Source: Oscheius onirici
Taxonomy: Eukaryota; Nematoda; Chromadorea; Rhabditida; Rhabditidae
Reading direction: 5' to 3'
Assembly (NCBI GenBank): GCA_932521025.1
Contig: OW051471.1
Coordinates: forward strand, 8,556,001-8,620,000
Length of the DNA stretch: 64,000 nt
The notes beneath the pieces were generated by a model. The model searched no databases. It was given only the letters and a program-made list of their open reading frames with translations, and was not told the DNA's origin. This document shows, piece after piece, positions 48,275-58,319 of the stretch (position 1 is the first letter of the stretch; the number at the start of each line of letters is the position of its first letter). Made by a program: the position numbers and the translations under genes.

Positions 48275-48730
48275 CTACTTTCCCCATCCCCATCCTCCGT
48301 GCGGTAGAGCTGAAAAACAGCCTGTCCGAATTTCGAGTGCTATAACTTACGCAGATTACCCGGCTCAAAGAACGCGTCCCATCCTTTCCTCCAGGGTCGG
48401 GCTCTGGGCAGGGAGGATCTTCTTTGCCATTGGATGGGCATGGAAGAGAGGTCAGACATAGCGGAGACTACAAGTGCTACATTGGTCGGCTTCTATTAAA
48501 ATCTACTAGCCAGGCGCTTTTGTCCAAACCAAAAGTACAGCTCGAAAGGTATTTTGTTCGCTGCATGTTACTTATATGTTTGTATAGCTTTTTGACTCCG
48601 TATTTGGCATTTAATCACGGTTCGCATCGCTATAATAAATGTGCCTGCATGACTAACATTGCTTACCTGCGCCAGCAAGACCCAGAAGACAGACGAAGAG
48701 ACAGAGAAAGAACAGAGGACCGCGCATCAT
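48275..48730 (-). CDS. secreted peptide precursor, 71 residues, Gly-Trp-rich end
   Basis: Three short exons on the minus strand, 48730-48667, 48467-48351, 48309-48275, joining in one frame (phases 1 and 1). Residues 1-24 are a classic signal peptide (MMRGPLFFLCLFVCLLGLAG, then AVSA as a cleavage site). The mature part is basic, with QRRSSLPRARPWRK, then GWDAFFEPGNL, and ends PLPHGGWGWGK before the stop. The start is preceded by TTTTTTCAG, a good SL acceptor, and a minus-strand AATAAA lies just past the stop. RR and RK sites could be cleaved by prohormone convertases. The ending recalls Gly-Trp-rich nematode NLP/caenacin antimicrobial peptides, but I cannot assign a family. It converges on fat-4 with 54 bp between stops. 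Confidence 0.6.
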
Positions 48731-49751
48731 TCTCCACCAAATGAGGCCTGAAAAAAGGGCAATCTTGGAATATGGAAACCACAGATTGCAAGCCATAAAG
48801 GGAAAATAAGGTACTTTGACGCGGCCGCGTTTCATAGTAATTGTCTCTAGCCTGACGAGGTGCTCGAGAAGGAAATGGTAGCCCGAGAAAAGAGAAGAAG
48901 CGGGTTAACAATGAACGACGTGGGCTTCCCGACTTCTCCTTCGCCCAACTTTTGAATATTTGATTCGAGAGACAATGGAAGATAGCTTGACTGAAGGGTA
49001 CTAGAAACGAAGGATTGGGCAAACAATGAAAATGACATGATTCGGTATCAAATTTGGTGGGCGTGGATTGTTACATACTAGATAGACCTTTCTTTCGTTT
49101 TTAGGAGAAGACGTAAAGCTATTCTAAACCAGTGTTTTGGTAGCATCGGATGGATTCAACGAAATAGTAAATGCAAAGCTTTCCAGTGTTCGGAGTTGCT
49201 TTCATCGCGGAACTAACAACTGGATGTTCCCACTTGAGCAACACGTTCATTCTACCAGAACGTGTTCCAATTGAATTGAGTGCAAAACTGCATGCTTTCT
49301 GGTTTTTGGAAGTAGTACAACCTGTATAAAAATGGATGGCATAGTCAAAAAGAAGCATTTTTGAGACAAATGTACATCAGAACGTTCAGGACGTTCGAAA
49401 ATCTAACAATAAGTAGCCCCATTCCTGTCTACAAATATGAACTCTACAGATTGTTCCTGGTTCGATCCCCGCCAAAGCAAATATTTTCTTTTTAGTTCCA
49501 AAGGTTTATGACTTACCTGAACACGATCCTAACCTTTTTCCTTGTTCCAAAAATTAAACTTGTCCTTCGTTTTACTGAAACTTTTCGTCAGTAGACATCT
49601 TTGAAGAGACTCTCTTTCAGATGATCTGCTGATAAAGGAACATTTCTCCTCTCCGTATTCGCTCGAATAATCAAGGATAAACGCTTTCAACAAATGAATA
49701 TGTTCCAAATGAGCCTGACACTCTGCCGAGCACCCACTTTCTACACCAGAC
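48731..49751. other. intergenic; contains a 3' tRNA-like fragment
   Basis: No gene supported. A 12-bp palindrome ACGCGGCCGCGT lies near 48818-48829. Around 49440-49470 is TTCCTGGTTCGATCCCCGCC, the B-box half of the tRNA-like relic found at 15.7 kb, again followed by a T-rich tail. Confidence 0.5.
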
Positions 49752-51009
49752 ATGTTGCAAAATTGTTCCGGTTCCACACTCTACCTATGGAGTGGACTAT
49801 ATCTTCAGCGGAGAGACTCACTCTGGGACATCACTCTTCTCTACGTATTCGAGATTTCCATACTATTCGTTAGTTTTCCACTAACAATGTTTGTTCTCTA
49901 CCAATGCTATCTTGGAGGAGTTTTCCATCGAAACTTGTTGTCACTGTTTGTTTTCAACTGCGTCAACTTGTTTCCAGCACTTTTGTCCCGACTGTTTTTT
50001 GTTTATAATGAACTGATTCTGGGCATTCAATCCGGTAAGTGTGTGGGACAAGAATCGAGAGATAATTGATCATATTCTAAATTTCGTACTGTTGTTTTTC
50101 AGGACCCTGCTGTCTTCCGGTAGTTGCGGCCCTTTTTATCAAACAAGCATATATAGCTGGAGTATTTCATTCTCCTCTTTTCTTTTGTGTCGAGAGGCTA
50201 TTGGCAGTTTACTTTATCCAAGATTACGAGCTCAAGAGAAGGACCTACATACCGGCAATATGCATACCCCTTCTATACTTCATCTCCTTTGCAAATGCTG
50301 CTCTTGCGATAATGGGAGAGCAAAAGCGTGTTATGACAGGGCTAATTTATGTAACTGTCTTCATATCATTTACAGTCACGGTGAGATTTATGTCCCTTTT
50401 CAAAGTCGTGGAATTGGAAAACAAAACAGGAACCAGTCGCTAACGCGATCTCGAAACAAACTTATGATCGAGCTGCCTAACATGCCAAAATCATTTCGTA
50501 TCGATGATTTCCAGATCTACATTCTTCTAATAATATGGCATAAACGGGTCTATTCGAACCAACGATCCTCCAGATACTCTACTCTGTCTGCACGGTACCA
50601 ACTCTCCGAAAATCTCAAAGTTCTCGAGGTACATCTTTCAATCTTCGACAAAAACAGTTCCCTTGATTCCAGTTCTTCCGCTACATTGTTCTGAGCTTCG
50701 CCGCACAAGTTTTCTTAATCACCGCAGTCGTTTTTGCCACCTTTCAGCTCGGCTTGACAGCCACCCTTGTGGAAATATCGGAGATTCTCCAAACAGCGTA
50801 ATTGGCAGCCAAGTTTATTCAAAGAAGAAGGTTCCAGGGCACCATTAGTGACATTTCTGACCATTATTTTCTCAATAGAAAAGTGGAAGAGGAGTTTTTT
50901 GTGTTGGAGGAGCCGAGACGTAAGAAAGGGATCAGTTGTGCCGGTTGCAGTGGATCAAGCCACTACAGATCTTTATTTTCAACAGCTCCATGCAACTTGG
51001 AACAAATGA
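49752..51009 (+). CDS. Sre-like serpentine chemoreceptor
   Basis: 323 residues, exons 49752-50034, 50103-50380, 50515-50628, 50673-50797, 50838-51009. Seven membrane segments can be placed. After TM3 comes VERLLAVYFIQDYELKRRTY, and before TM6 YSTLSARYQLSENLKVLE; both are typical of the Sre family and its relatives. The last 40-nt intron (50798-50837) must be removed, or a stop at GCG-TAA truncates the protein before TM7 (APLVTFLTIIFSIEKWKRSF). The frame at 50802 encodes another 71 codons out of phase, which I reject. Likely expressed in chemosensory neurons. The stop codon is 12 bp from the stop of the convergent gene. Confidence 0.8.
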
Positions 51010-51021
51010 AATTTTGAAAGT

Positions 51022-51702
51022 CTATTCCATTTCGCTGTCGTAATCAGCCGTGTACTCTTCAGTAGTGAAGCTTACTCGTTTGTTGCTGCTTCTCGGCTTG
51101 AGAAATCTTTCGCTCGAGCAGCGAGCCTACAATTTATGTTGCTAACAAAGAAGCGTATGGCTACCTCCAAGTCGTGGTTCAAAAACTTTCTCACGAGTTC
51201 TTCTGCAGCTTCTCGGACATCTTTCCCACTTCTTGTCAGTTCGTATTCGTCACTCAGTTCTTCGTCATAAACTCCCTCAGCTATTCGCCTCATTGCCTGT
51301 AGATCTGTGTGAAAAACTACTTTCCGATAACTTCTCCTGAAAATGCCTTTTTAAAGTTTTTAAACGCCTTACCAACGACTGAAGAAGGTTCGAACTTTGT
51401 CATGAAACCTTAAATCTAAGTTGGTCAACTTGAGAGCCAATGGTAGAGTGTAATACCACCAGATTGTACTCAAAAGAAGAAAACAAGTGTCTTGATGGTG
51501 ACACAGTGCCTGTAGTCACGTGTTATTTTACAATAATTCTTTTTACCCGGTGTGCCGAAAGTTGCCTTCCATAGAATCTATCACTGCATGTGCCGTATCT
51601 TTCGCTGAATGACAGCCTCCAAAGCGAAGAAAAAAGTATCGCAGTGAACCAGATTGGTAGTAGCACGACTTGCAATAGCGTAGCTAACTCGAAGCTTGTA
51701 AG
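51022..51702 (-). CDS. unrecognised membrane protein, 5' end not found
   Basis: Four exons join in frame on the minus strand: 51702-51547, 51509-51373, 51336-51165, 51126-51022. Two clear hydrophobic helices: LATLLQVVLLPIWFTAILFS, and TCFLLLSTIWWYYTLPLAL. After these the chain is charged (LDLRFHDKVRTFFSRWRSYR, then DEELSDEYELTRSGKDVREA) and ends with an acidic tail DYDSEME. It could be the C-terminal part of a receptor or an unrelated two-pass protein. A small upstream exon encoding KLFEKHYLTMRR near 52020-52060 may belong to it. Family not recognised. Confidence 0.55.
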
Positions 51703-52185
51703 CTGAATGAATGCGTTTACTTTGATTTAAAAATATACAAACAAACATTTTGAAGGCAAGTAGGGAACGGCTATTACTTGAAAAAGTGCCTGAGTTCAAA
51801 TCAAGGGAACTTATAACTCTTCCAGGAATGAATTGGCACCCTGCTGTGCTGTAAATTAGGCCTCAGCAACAACATTGGGTTTTCAAGGGTTGTCTCTAAG
51901 GAACTGAAGGCTGTGAATGTGAGGAAAAATAGTAAGTCTGCCAGAAAATACAGTGCAAACTTTTAGACGTTTGGAGACGTCAATTTTATACCTTCTCATT
52001 GTCAGATAGTGCTTTTCAAAGAGTTTCTCCTACAAATTATGGAAGTAAGTTCGGCAGAAATACTCTAATTATGAAAAGATAGACCACGTTCCTCCTCATA
52101 AATCAAAGTCACCCGTGAGGTTGCTCCCGAGGGACGAATAATCTCCCTATTGATCCCTGACGTCCAGTTTTATCTTCCCCCTTAA

Positions 52186-54104
52186 ATGCTTTTCGTAATT
52201 TTAGCCTCCCTAATATTCACCTCACTTGGAAGTGTAGATGAGTACCGACTTCTTCAATACTTAAAAGAGGTAGCTAACTTCTTTTTCCCTTCAAATTTGT
52301 CCTAGAACTACGACTACTTTGAGCGGCCTGTTCCTAACAGCACTGAACCACTCGATGTAAAAGTCCGTTTCCTTCTTAACCAGATTTTGGACGTGGACGA
52401 GAAAAACCAGGTCATGCACATCTTGGCCTATATTGACTACGTAAGACTTTTCCTAACTTCAGTTTGTCTTCAGCACTGGACCGACTACAAAATGTCCTGG
52501 GATCCGAAGAAATTTGGTGGAATTACTGATGTGAGGTTTCATGGTGGAAATGACGCTCCATTTCGACTCTGGAGACCTGACATTTTGCTATTTAACAGGT
52601 AGTTTATTTAAGCTGTTCAACATACCCAATTCAGTGTTTCTGAATCTTTCGACTCAACCTACGCCTCAAGGTTTATTGTGAACTACGACGGACACGTTCA
52701 ACAGAATCCGCCTGGGATCTTCAGATTCATATGCAAAGTTTGTTAAATTGCTAACAGCTAACAATTTTTAAAATCAGGTGGACATGACTTACTATCCATT
52801 CGACGCACAGACTTGTTTTCTAAAACTGGGAAGCTGGACATATAGTGGTAACTACATCAATTTGGACTTTATAATCACGGACATGGTTGGTAAGTAGCTT
52901 TGTTTTCAGAAGCAATTTCTTCTAGGAGTGTCCGGCCACACGGTCACGGCAACAAAAGTTGAGGACAAGGCGAATCCTGGAAGTTATGCTGTAAACGAAT
53001 CAATCGACATGCAAGTGTTCTTGAAGAACGGAGAGTGGGATCTGACCAGTAGGTGGAAAAAAGCCAGATTTATTATACGGTCAAGGTACTCCCGGAAAAC
53101 GTGTGGTGACAGTTTTTGATGGAAACGCCTACCACGAGCTGTATTACTATATCAACATAAGAAGGATGACTCTGGCATATGGAATCAATCTGATTATTCC
53201 CTCCTTGGTCATTTCCATGATGACAGTACTGGGATTCACCTTGCCGCCAGAGGCTGGTGAAAAACTCACTCTTCGTTTGTTTAAGTTAAGTTACTCTTAA
53301 TTTGAGCCATAATTTAGAGACGACCGTTTTGCTCTCAGTTATCTTCTTTCTTCAAATGGTCAGTGATATGAGCCCTCCTCAATCTCAATGTGTTCCCATT
53401 TTGGGTGAGCTAAGAATTGGTAAAGATATGAAAATTTCAGCCGCATTTTTCTGCAGCTGTCTCCTTGTCGTTTCGTGTTCTTGTGTCTTCACTGTTCTTG
53501 TACTCAGCCTCTATAACAGAAAGCCAGAATCCCATGAAATGGGACCTTGGGTGAGTTTCATTCTGATCGGCAAACGTTTCACTTTAAGATGAGAGTCTTT
53601 TTCATCGAATGGCTTCCCTATTTGCTGCTTATGAAACGGCCTAATCACCCCAGAGCTCCGAAACCAAAGGCTCGTTCAAAGCTAATTTCCCCATATTTGT
53701 TTTTGCAGGTGATAAACAAGACAATTGCGCCCGTTCATCGTCTTTCTACTATGGTTCCAATGTTAAAACTTCCGAGACCTTCAACCACAGCCGTTTCACT
53801 GTTTTCCACTACCAAAACCTCGTCCTATCTGAAATATTTTGAACAGTTTGTGGTTGGCCTCCAGGACGTGGAAAAGGATCTTGAGGCGATGGCTAGAAAG
53901 GTTCAGGAGACATACAAGCACGAAATTGAGGTGGCGCGTGAATCGATTCACATAAATATGGTGTTTCAGGTATCGGAATGGCGTTTTGCCGCAATGGCTG
54001 TCGACAGACTCTGTCTCTATTTGTTTACTCTCTTCATTACAGTCTCCACCTGCGGAATCATAGTTCCTCACATCTTCAAGGCTGCTCAATTGCAACTGCG
54101 ATGA
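52186..54104 (+). CDS. nicotinic-type ligand-gated ion channel subunit (non-alpha)
   Basis: Cys-loop receptor subunit of 527 residues in ten exons: 52186-52269, 52306-52440, 52474-52598, 52635-52737, 52778-52889, 52926-53048, 53086-53274, 53318-53404, 53441-53550, 53589-54104. The signal peptide is [16 protein letters not shown]. The disulfide loop [15 protein letters not shown] starts near residue 148. M1 [21 protein letters not shown]2 after GEKLTL (the glutamate fits a cation pore), M3, a long M3-M4 loop, and M4 [18 protein letters not shown] are present. The loop C region ([16 protein letters not shown]) has no adjacent cysteine pair, so this is a non-alpha subunit. Expected at neuromuscular or neuronal synapses. 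I cannot give the precise acr or lgc name. Confidence 0.9.
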
Positions 54105-54189
54105 ATCGGTCTAATAATAAGTTAAATAGAGTCAGATATATTTACCAGTAATTTGAAAGAAACGTCGAACACACAAACAAAATAGATTT

Positions 54190-56935
54190 TTACGATTCAC
54201 GAAGTTTGGCCCTCTCCTGGCGGTCGAGCTTCGATCTGAGTTGCTGAATCTCTTCGCGCGCACTTGCCAGATCTTTCGAATATCTTTCCATCAGTCTTAT
54301 CTGAAAATATGTTGTTCGCCCTTTCTGTAAACTGGACTTACGTTTTGACGATTGTTCTTATGCCCAGTCACCTCCGAAACTTGTCTGATGAGTTCCTCGT
54401 TCTCCTTCTTCAACGTAGCAATCTGCTCGTCCCTTTCTACTTGTTCATCTTTCAACAATTCAATCTGAGTTTCCAAAGCAACATTCTCTTCGCGAAGGTC
54501 GAACATTTGCTGCTCCGAAGTCTCAATAGCAGCCTGAACTTTCCAGTTGGTGTTGTTCAAAATTCTTACTCACCCTGTGTTTTTCCATTTCTTTTTCCAG
54601 CGTTTGACGGTTGGACTTACCTTTCAACAGACGGCAGTTTTCATCCTGAAAGAAGTCACTTTGCTGAAATAGAAACAAATAAACAAACCTGAACAAGTTT
54701 TACAAGATGTTCCTTCTCCGTCAACTTGATCGTCGTTTCTGCTAGAAGCTCCGTGAGGCGATGATTTTCCTTTTGGGCATCTTCCAGAAGATTGTTTTTC
54801 TGGTCCATTTTGACAGCCAAATGCTTTCCAGCTTTCTTAAAACAAGGTATAAACTTTACAAATTACTGCAAACCTGATATTCCTTGATCTGCATATCCTT
54901 GTCCGTGAGCAGAATTTCCTTCTGCGAAAGAGTTCCGGTGAGCTCTTTCAGTTCTCCAGCCATTGTTTCTATTTTCTGCTTAGCGGAATTGAAATCTTCT
55001 TCAGTCTGTCTTAGTTTCTCTTCTAATGCCGTCAGATTATTTTGTCTATATTCCAGTTCCACTTCCAAGTCATCGCAGTCTGTTTGCAGTTTTTGACGCT
55101 AAACAGTTTACATTTTTTAAAGCGTATTTGACATACCAGCTCTTGTTCTTTCAGTAAATCTCTCTCCAAAGTAGCCTTTTCACTTTCCAGCGTGTTCTTT
55201 GCGCTGGTAAGCTGATCGATGACGATCAGATGACTACTGACAGCAGATTCCAGTTCGTCTTTTTCAGTCTGCAGTTTTTGAATGTCATCTTGTTTGGTGC
55301 GAAGTAATTCTGTCAGACTCGACAGATCTTGAGCCTAAAACTAGTGTTACCAAGAATAAATGAAAATACCTCGTTCTCCTTGTCGTCTTCATCACCCCAA
55401 AAAGGCAATTGAGTAGCCCGAGTGGCTTCCAAATGGCTACGCTGACCTGGTGTATTGAATCGGGTCCTACGTCGTTGCTTCGTCTGGGCGGGAGTTCGGA
55501 GATTTTGCGTCTAGAACAAATTTAAAATTGATAGAAACAAAACTTACTATGTTGGGACTGTACATCGCGATCGTATCGTCGACGTCTTTGCTGTCTTGGT
55601 CGCGTAGACGTTGCTTGTAGCTATCACGCTCCTCTTCAGTCTTCCTAATACGGTCCTCATATTCTTGGATAGTTTCCTTGTTGACATTCTCCAGTAGATT
55701 CCGTAGTTCGGCAACCTTTGCCTGAAGTGCTGCGACAGATTTGCCGGTGATTTCTCTGTTGACATGGAACTCGTTCTTGACTAGACGGCAATGTTCGGCA
55801 AAGTTCAGAGTGGACAGCGACTCTACGTAATAACTGTAAGAAAAAAGATTTGAATGAATAGTAAAAAAAACTCACTCTTCGTCCGGATGAACACATACGA
55901 TGACTGCAGTCCGGCAGTTTCCTCCTAAACTGTCTCGGATCATGAGAGTAAGTTTAGAGTCTCTGTAGGGTACGTGACCTCCTTTAGCTGATAGCTTTCG
56001 AATGACTCGTCCCAATGTTCCCAGACTCTGATTGATCTTTCCAGCTTCTTTCAGTCGGACTCCACAAGCTTTGGTTTGGCTCTGACGCTCAGATCCGGCC
56101 AGATCTACCAGGTTTATACGAGCCTCCTGCTTGTTGATGACGCCGCCATCGTCTTCTGTTTGAACCACCTATAAATTTTACATTTTGTGATAGAGAAGAA
56201 TACTACATCGATGGTCAAGACAGCATGAGATCTGGATGACTCTTTGTTCATAGCCGTCTCCCCGACACGTCGATTGTTCCATCCGATTCGGAGCAGCTGC
56301 ATGGCTTCTAGAAATGTGGCAATGTTCTCGCACGTCGCCCCTTGCAGAACGACATTTTTGCCTTCAGCTCGGATCGTGACGGGAGGGCAGCTGTCGGTCA
56401 GAAGATCAGTAATCCCTTCGTTGTACAACTCTACGAAAGTGCAAGAAACTGTGTATTCGAACGGGATTTCTTTCTTCGACTTGATTAGGTCCAGCTGCTG
56501 GAAGAGGTACTCGAAACATCTCGGCATGAGGCCCTTCTGATGGGCATCATTGAAAAAGTCTTCCTCTTGTGCAGGTCCAAGCATTGTGTGAGTCTTGCCA
56601 CTTCCAGTCTGACCTATACAAAAGTTTTTAAAAAATAATCAGAAAGTATTACCGTAAGCAAAAACTGTGCCGTTAATTCCTTCCAGAGCGCCATCGATGA
56701 TCCGCTTACCGACATCCTTAAAAACAGTTTCTTGGTCGGCATCTTTATCGAAAATCTGGTCAAATTGGTAGAATTTGCTGTTCGAAGAACTGAAATACGA
56801 ACATATTGAAAAAAATATTAAAGTGAATTACCCAATAGCTACGTTAGCTTTGTCCAATATCAGAACCTCTCGACTAGACGAGATATTTCCTGAAGGACGA
56901 ACACGGGCGCTGACCCGAATGAATTCGGCCGCCAT
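54190..56935 (-). CDS. klp-18: kinesin-12 motor, KLP-18-like
   Basis: 770 residues in twelve exons: 56935-56832, 56789-56653, 56613-56207, 56168-55876, 55833-55548, 55510-55370, 55334-55137, 55098-54874, 54835-54689, 54645-54574, 54533-54342, 54300-54190. An N-terminal motor (about 1-345) has [10 protein letters not shown]-loop GQTGSGKT, switch I NKESSRSH, switch II DLAGSE, and YRDSKLT. A long heptad-rich coiled coil follows. The best relatives are the C. elegans kinesin-12 proteins KLP-18 and KLP-10; KLP-18 builds acentrosomal meiotic spindles. As I recall KLP-18 is about 930 residues, so this tail is shorter. The subfamily is fairly sure, the exact orthologue less so. Convergent with the channel gene, 85 bp between stops. 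Confidence 0.88.
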
Positions 56936-57486
56936 TCTGAAATATCAGATGAATTTAGTCGAGAAATTTATGCGGAAGGTAAAAAAGAAAGCGAGCAACA
57001 ATGAAAGATAAAATGAAGTTTGAATGGTTTATGTTCGCGCCAATCGTGATCTTAGCGCTGCTGCGAAAGTTTAGATGGCCGCTATGAGAAGCTACCAATT
57101 TAAATTTTTGAAGAGACAAAGAAACAAACACAGGGAGAACAAATATTATTATTCAATCGTTTCATATTTAGGAAAATGTTCATGTGTGAACCAGGAATCA
57201 AAAAGCGAGTTAACCAGGAAAGCGCATGAAAAATAAATCGATATGTTCCGCGTTCATTTGTGCAAAAAGTGTGGTAAAAAAGCGAGCTCATGAAGAGAAC
57301 AGTACTTACACCAGAGAACCAAAAAGATGCTATGTAAAAGAAAAAATCAGAGAACATTCTCGAATTACCCTTTGCATGGATAAAACTTCAGGACAATGAA
57401 ACATAGATTAGAAACTCTTTCAAAGTTTCAGAAGAGCGCGTTACCGACTTGTCAAGTCTCAGCTTTGTCCATGTATTAGCCTAGAA
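56936..57486. other. intergenic upstream of the kinesin gene
   Basis: 5' flank of the kinesin gene, with no supported exon. Confidence 0.4.
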
Positions 57487-58011
57487 TCAGTCCGCGAAAG
57501 TGAGTTTGCCAGCCAGTAGCGTATAACCAACCACAAGAGCATCATATTCCTGAAAAATTTGAGCAAGGAGAAAATCAAACAAAAACTGATATCTTAATGT
57601 CTGTAGCTAATTGTTAGCATGTGTCAGCGCAAGAGAGAACTGTCAGTCTTCCCTATTGTTCCGGGGTCTCCAAGAACTATACCAAACACCGCTGTGGATT
57701 CAAGGAGGCGCCCAAGGAACCAGGGAAAACCGAGCGTGACAAGGCAGTTGTGGCGGATTTACAACTGACAGTCACATTGTCGTCTCTCTGCTTTTCTCAA
57801 AAGAACACAAGTGTTTGTGGCGCTACTACAGGCAATGTCGAATGTCAGTGCCTGTACTGATAAAGTGGTAAAAGTAAAAATACCTGACCTGGTAGAGTAG
57901 AAGAGGAAACCATCCACACAGCTGACGATCTGACGCTAGACTACAACTCTGGAGACTACTTGAACTTGTCAAAAACATAAACTTCACTTTAGAATTTACA
58001 AGTCTTGACAT
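57487..58011 (-). CDS. possible small two-exon gene
   Basis: A 61-residue model from exons 58011-57889 and 57549-57487 with a 339-nt GT..AG intron. It ends EYDALVVGYTLLAGKLTFAD. The start could also be an earlier or later ATG. No family is recognised and the intron is long for this genome, so this is weak. The last exon has the better coding character. Confidence 0.28.
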
Positions 58012-58319
58012 GTCGGCAACGCCCGCTTTTAAAACTGAGTTTTTTGTTCTTCTCGTTCTGTTAGATTTATTCTTATTTTCGGGCCCGTTCAATTTTCGGT
58101 TATGAAAAACAACAGCTGTTTTGTCAGAAAAAGAAACTAAATACCAGACGAACTCTTAAGCGGTTTACACCCTTTACTGACCACCTAGGTAAACATTGCT
58201 CTGGTGATCCACCCATACCCTCATTTGCAATTTGAACAGCGAGCCAGTTCATTTTTCACGAGAGGACACTTGTCCGATCATTTTTTTTTTCATTTTTGTC
58301 CAAATAATTTTTTATCAGA

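Noticed and set aside
48663..49022. 119-codon minus-strand frame near the peptide gene
   Set aside because: It is in a different frame from the signal-peptide exon and has no supporting splice sites.
50802..51017. 71-codon frame at the end of the chemoreceptor
   Set aside because: Splicing 50798-50837 gives the expected seventh membrane segment in another frame.
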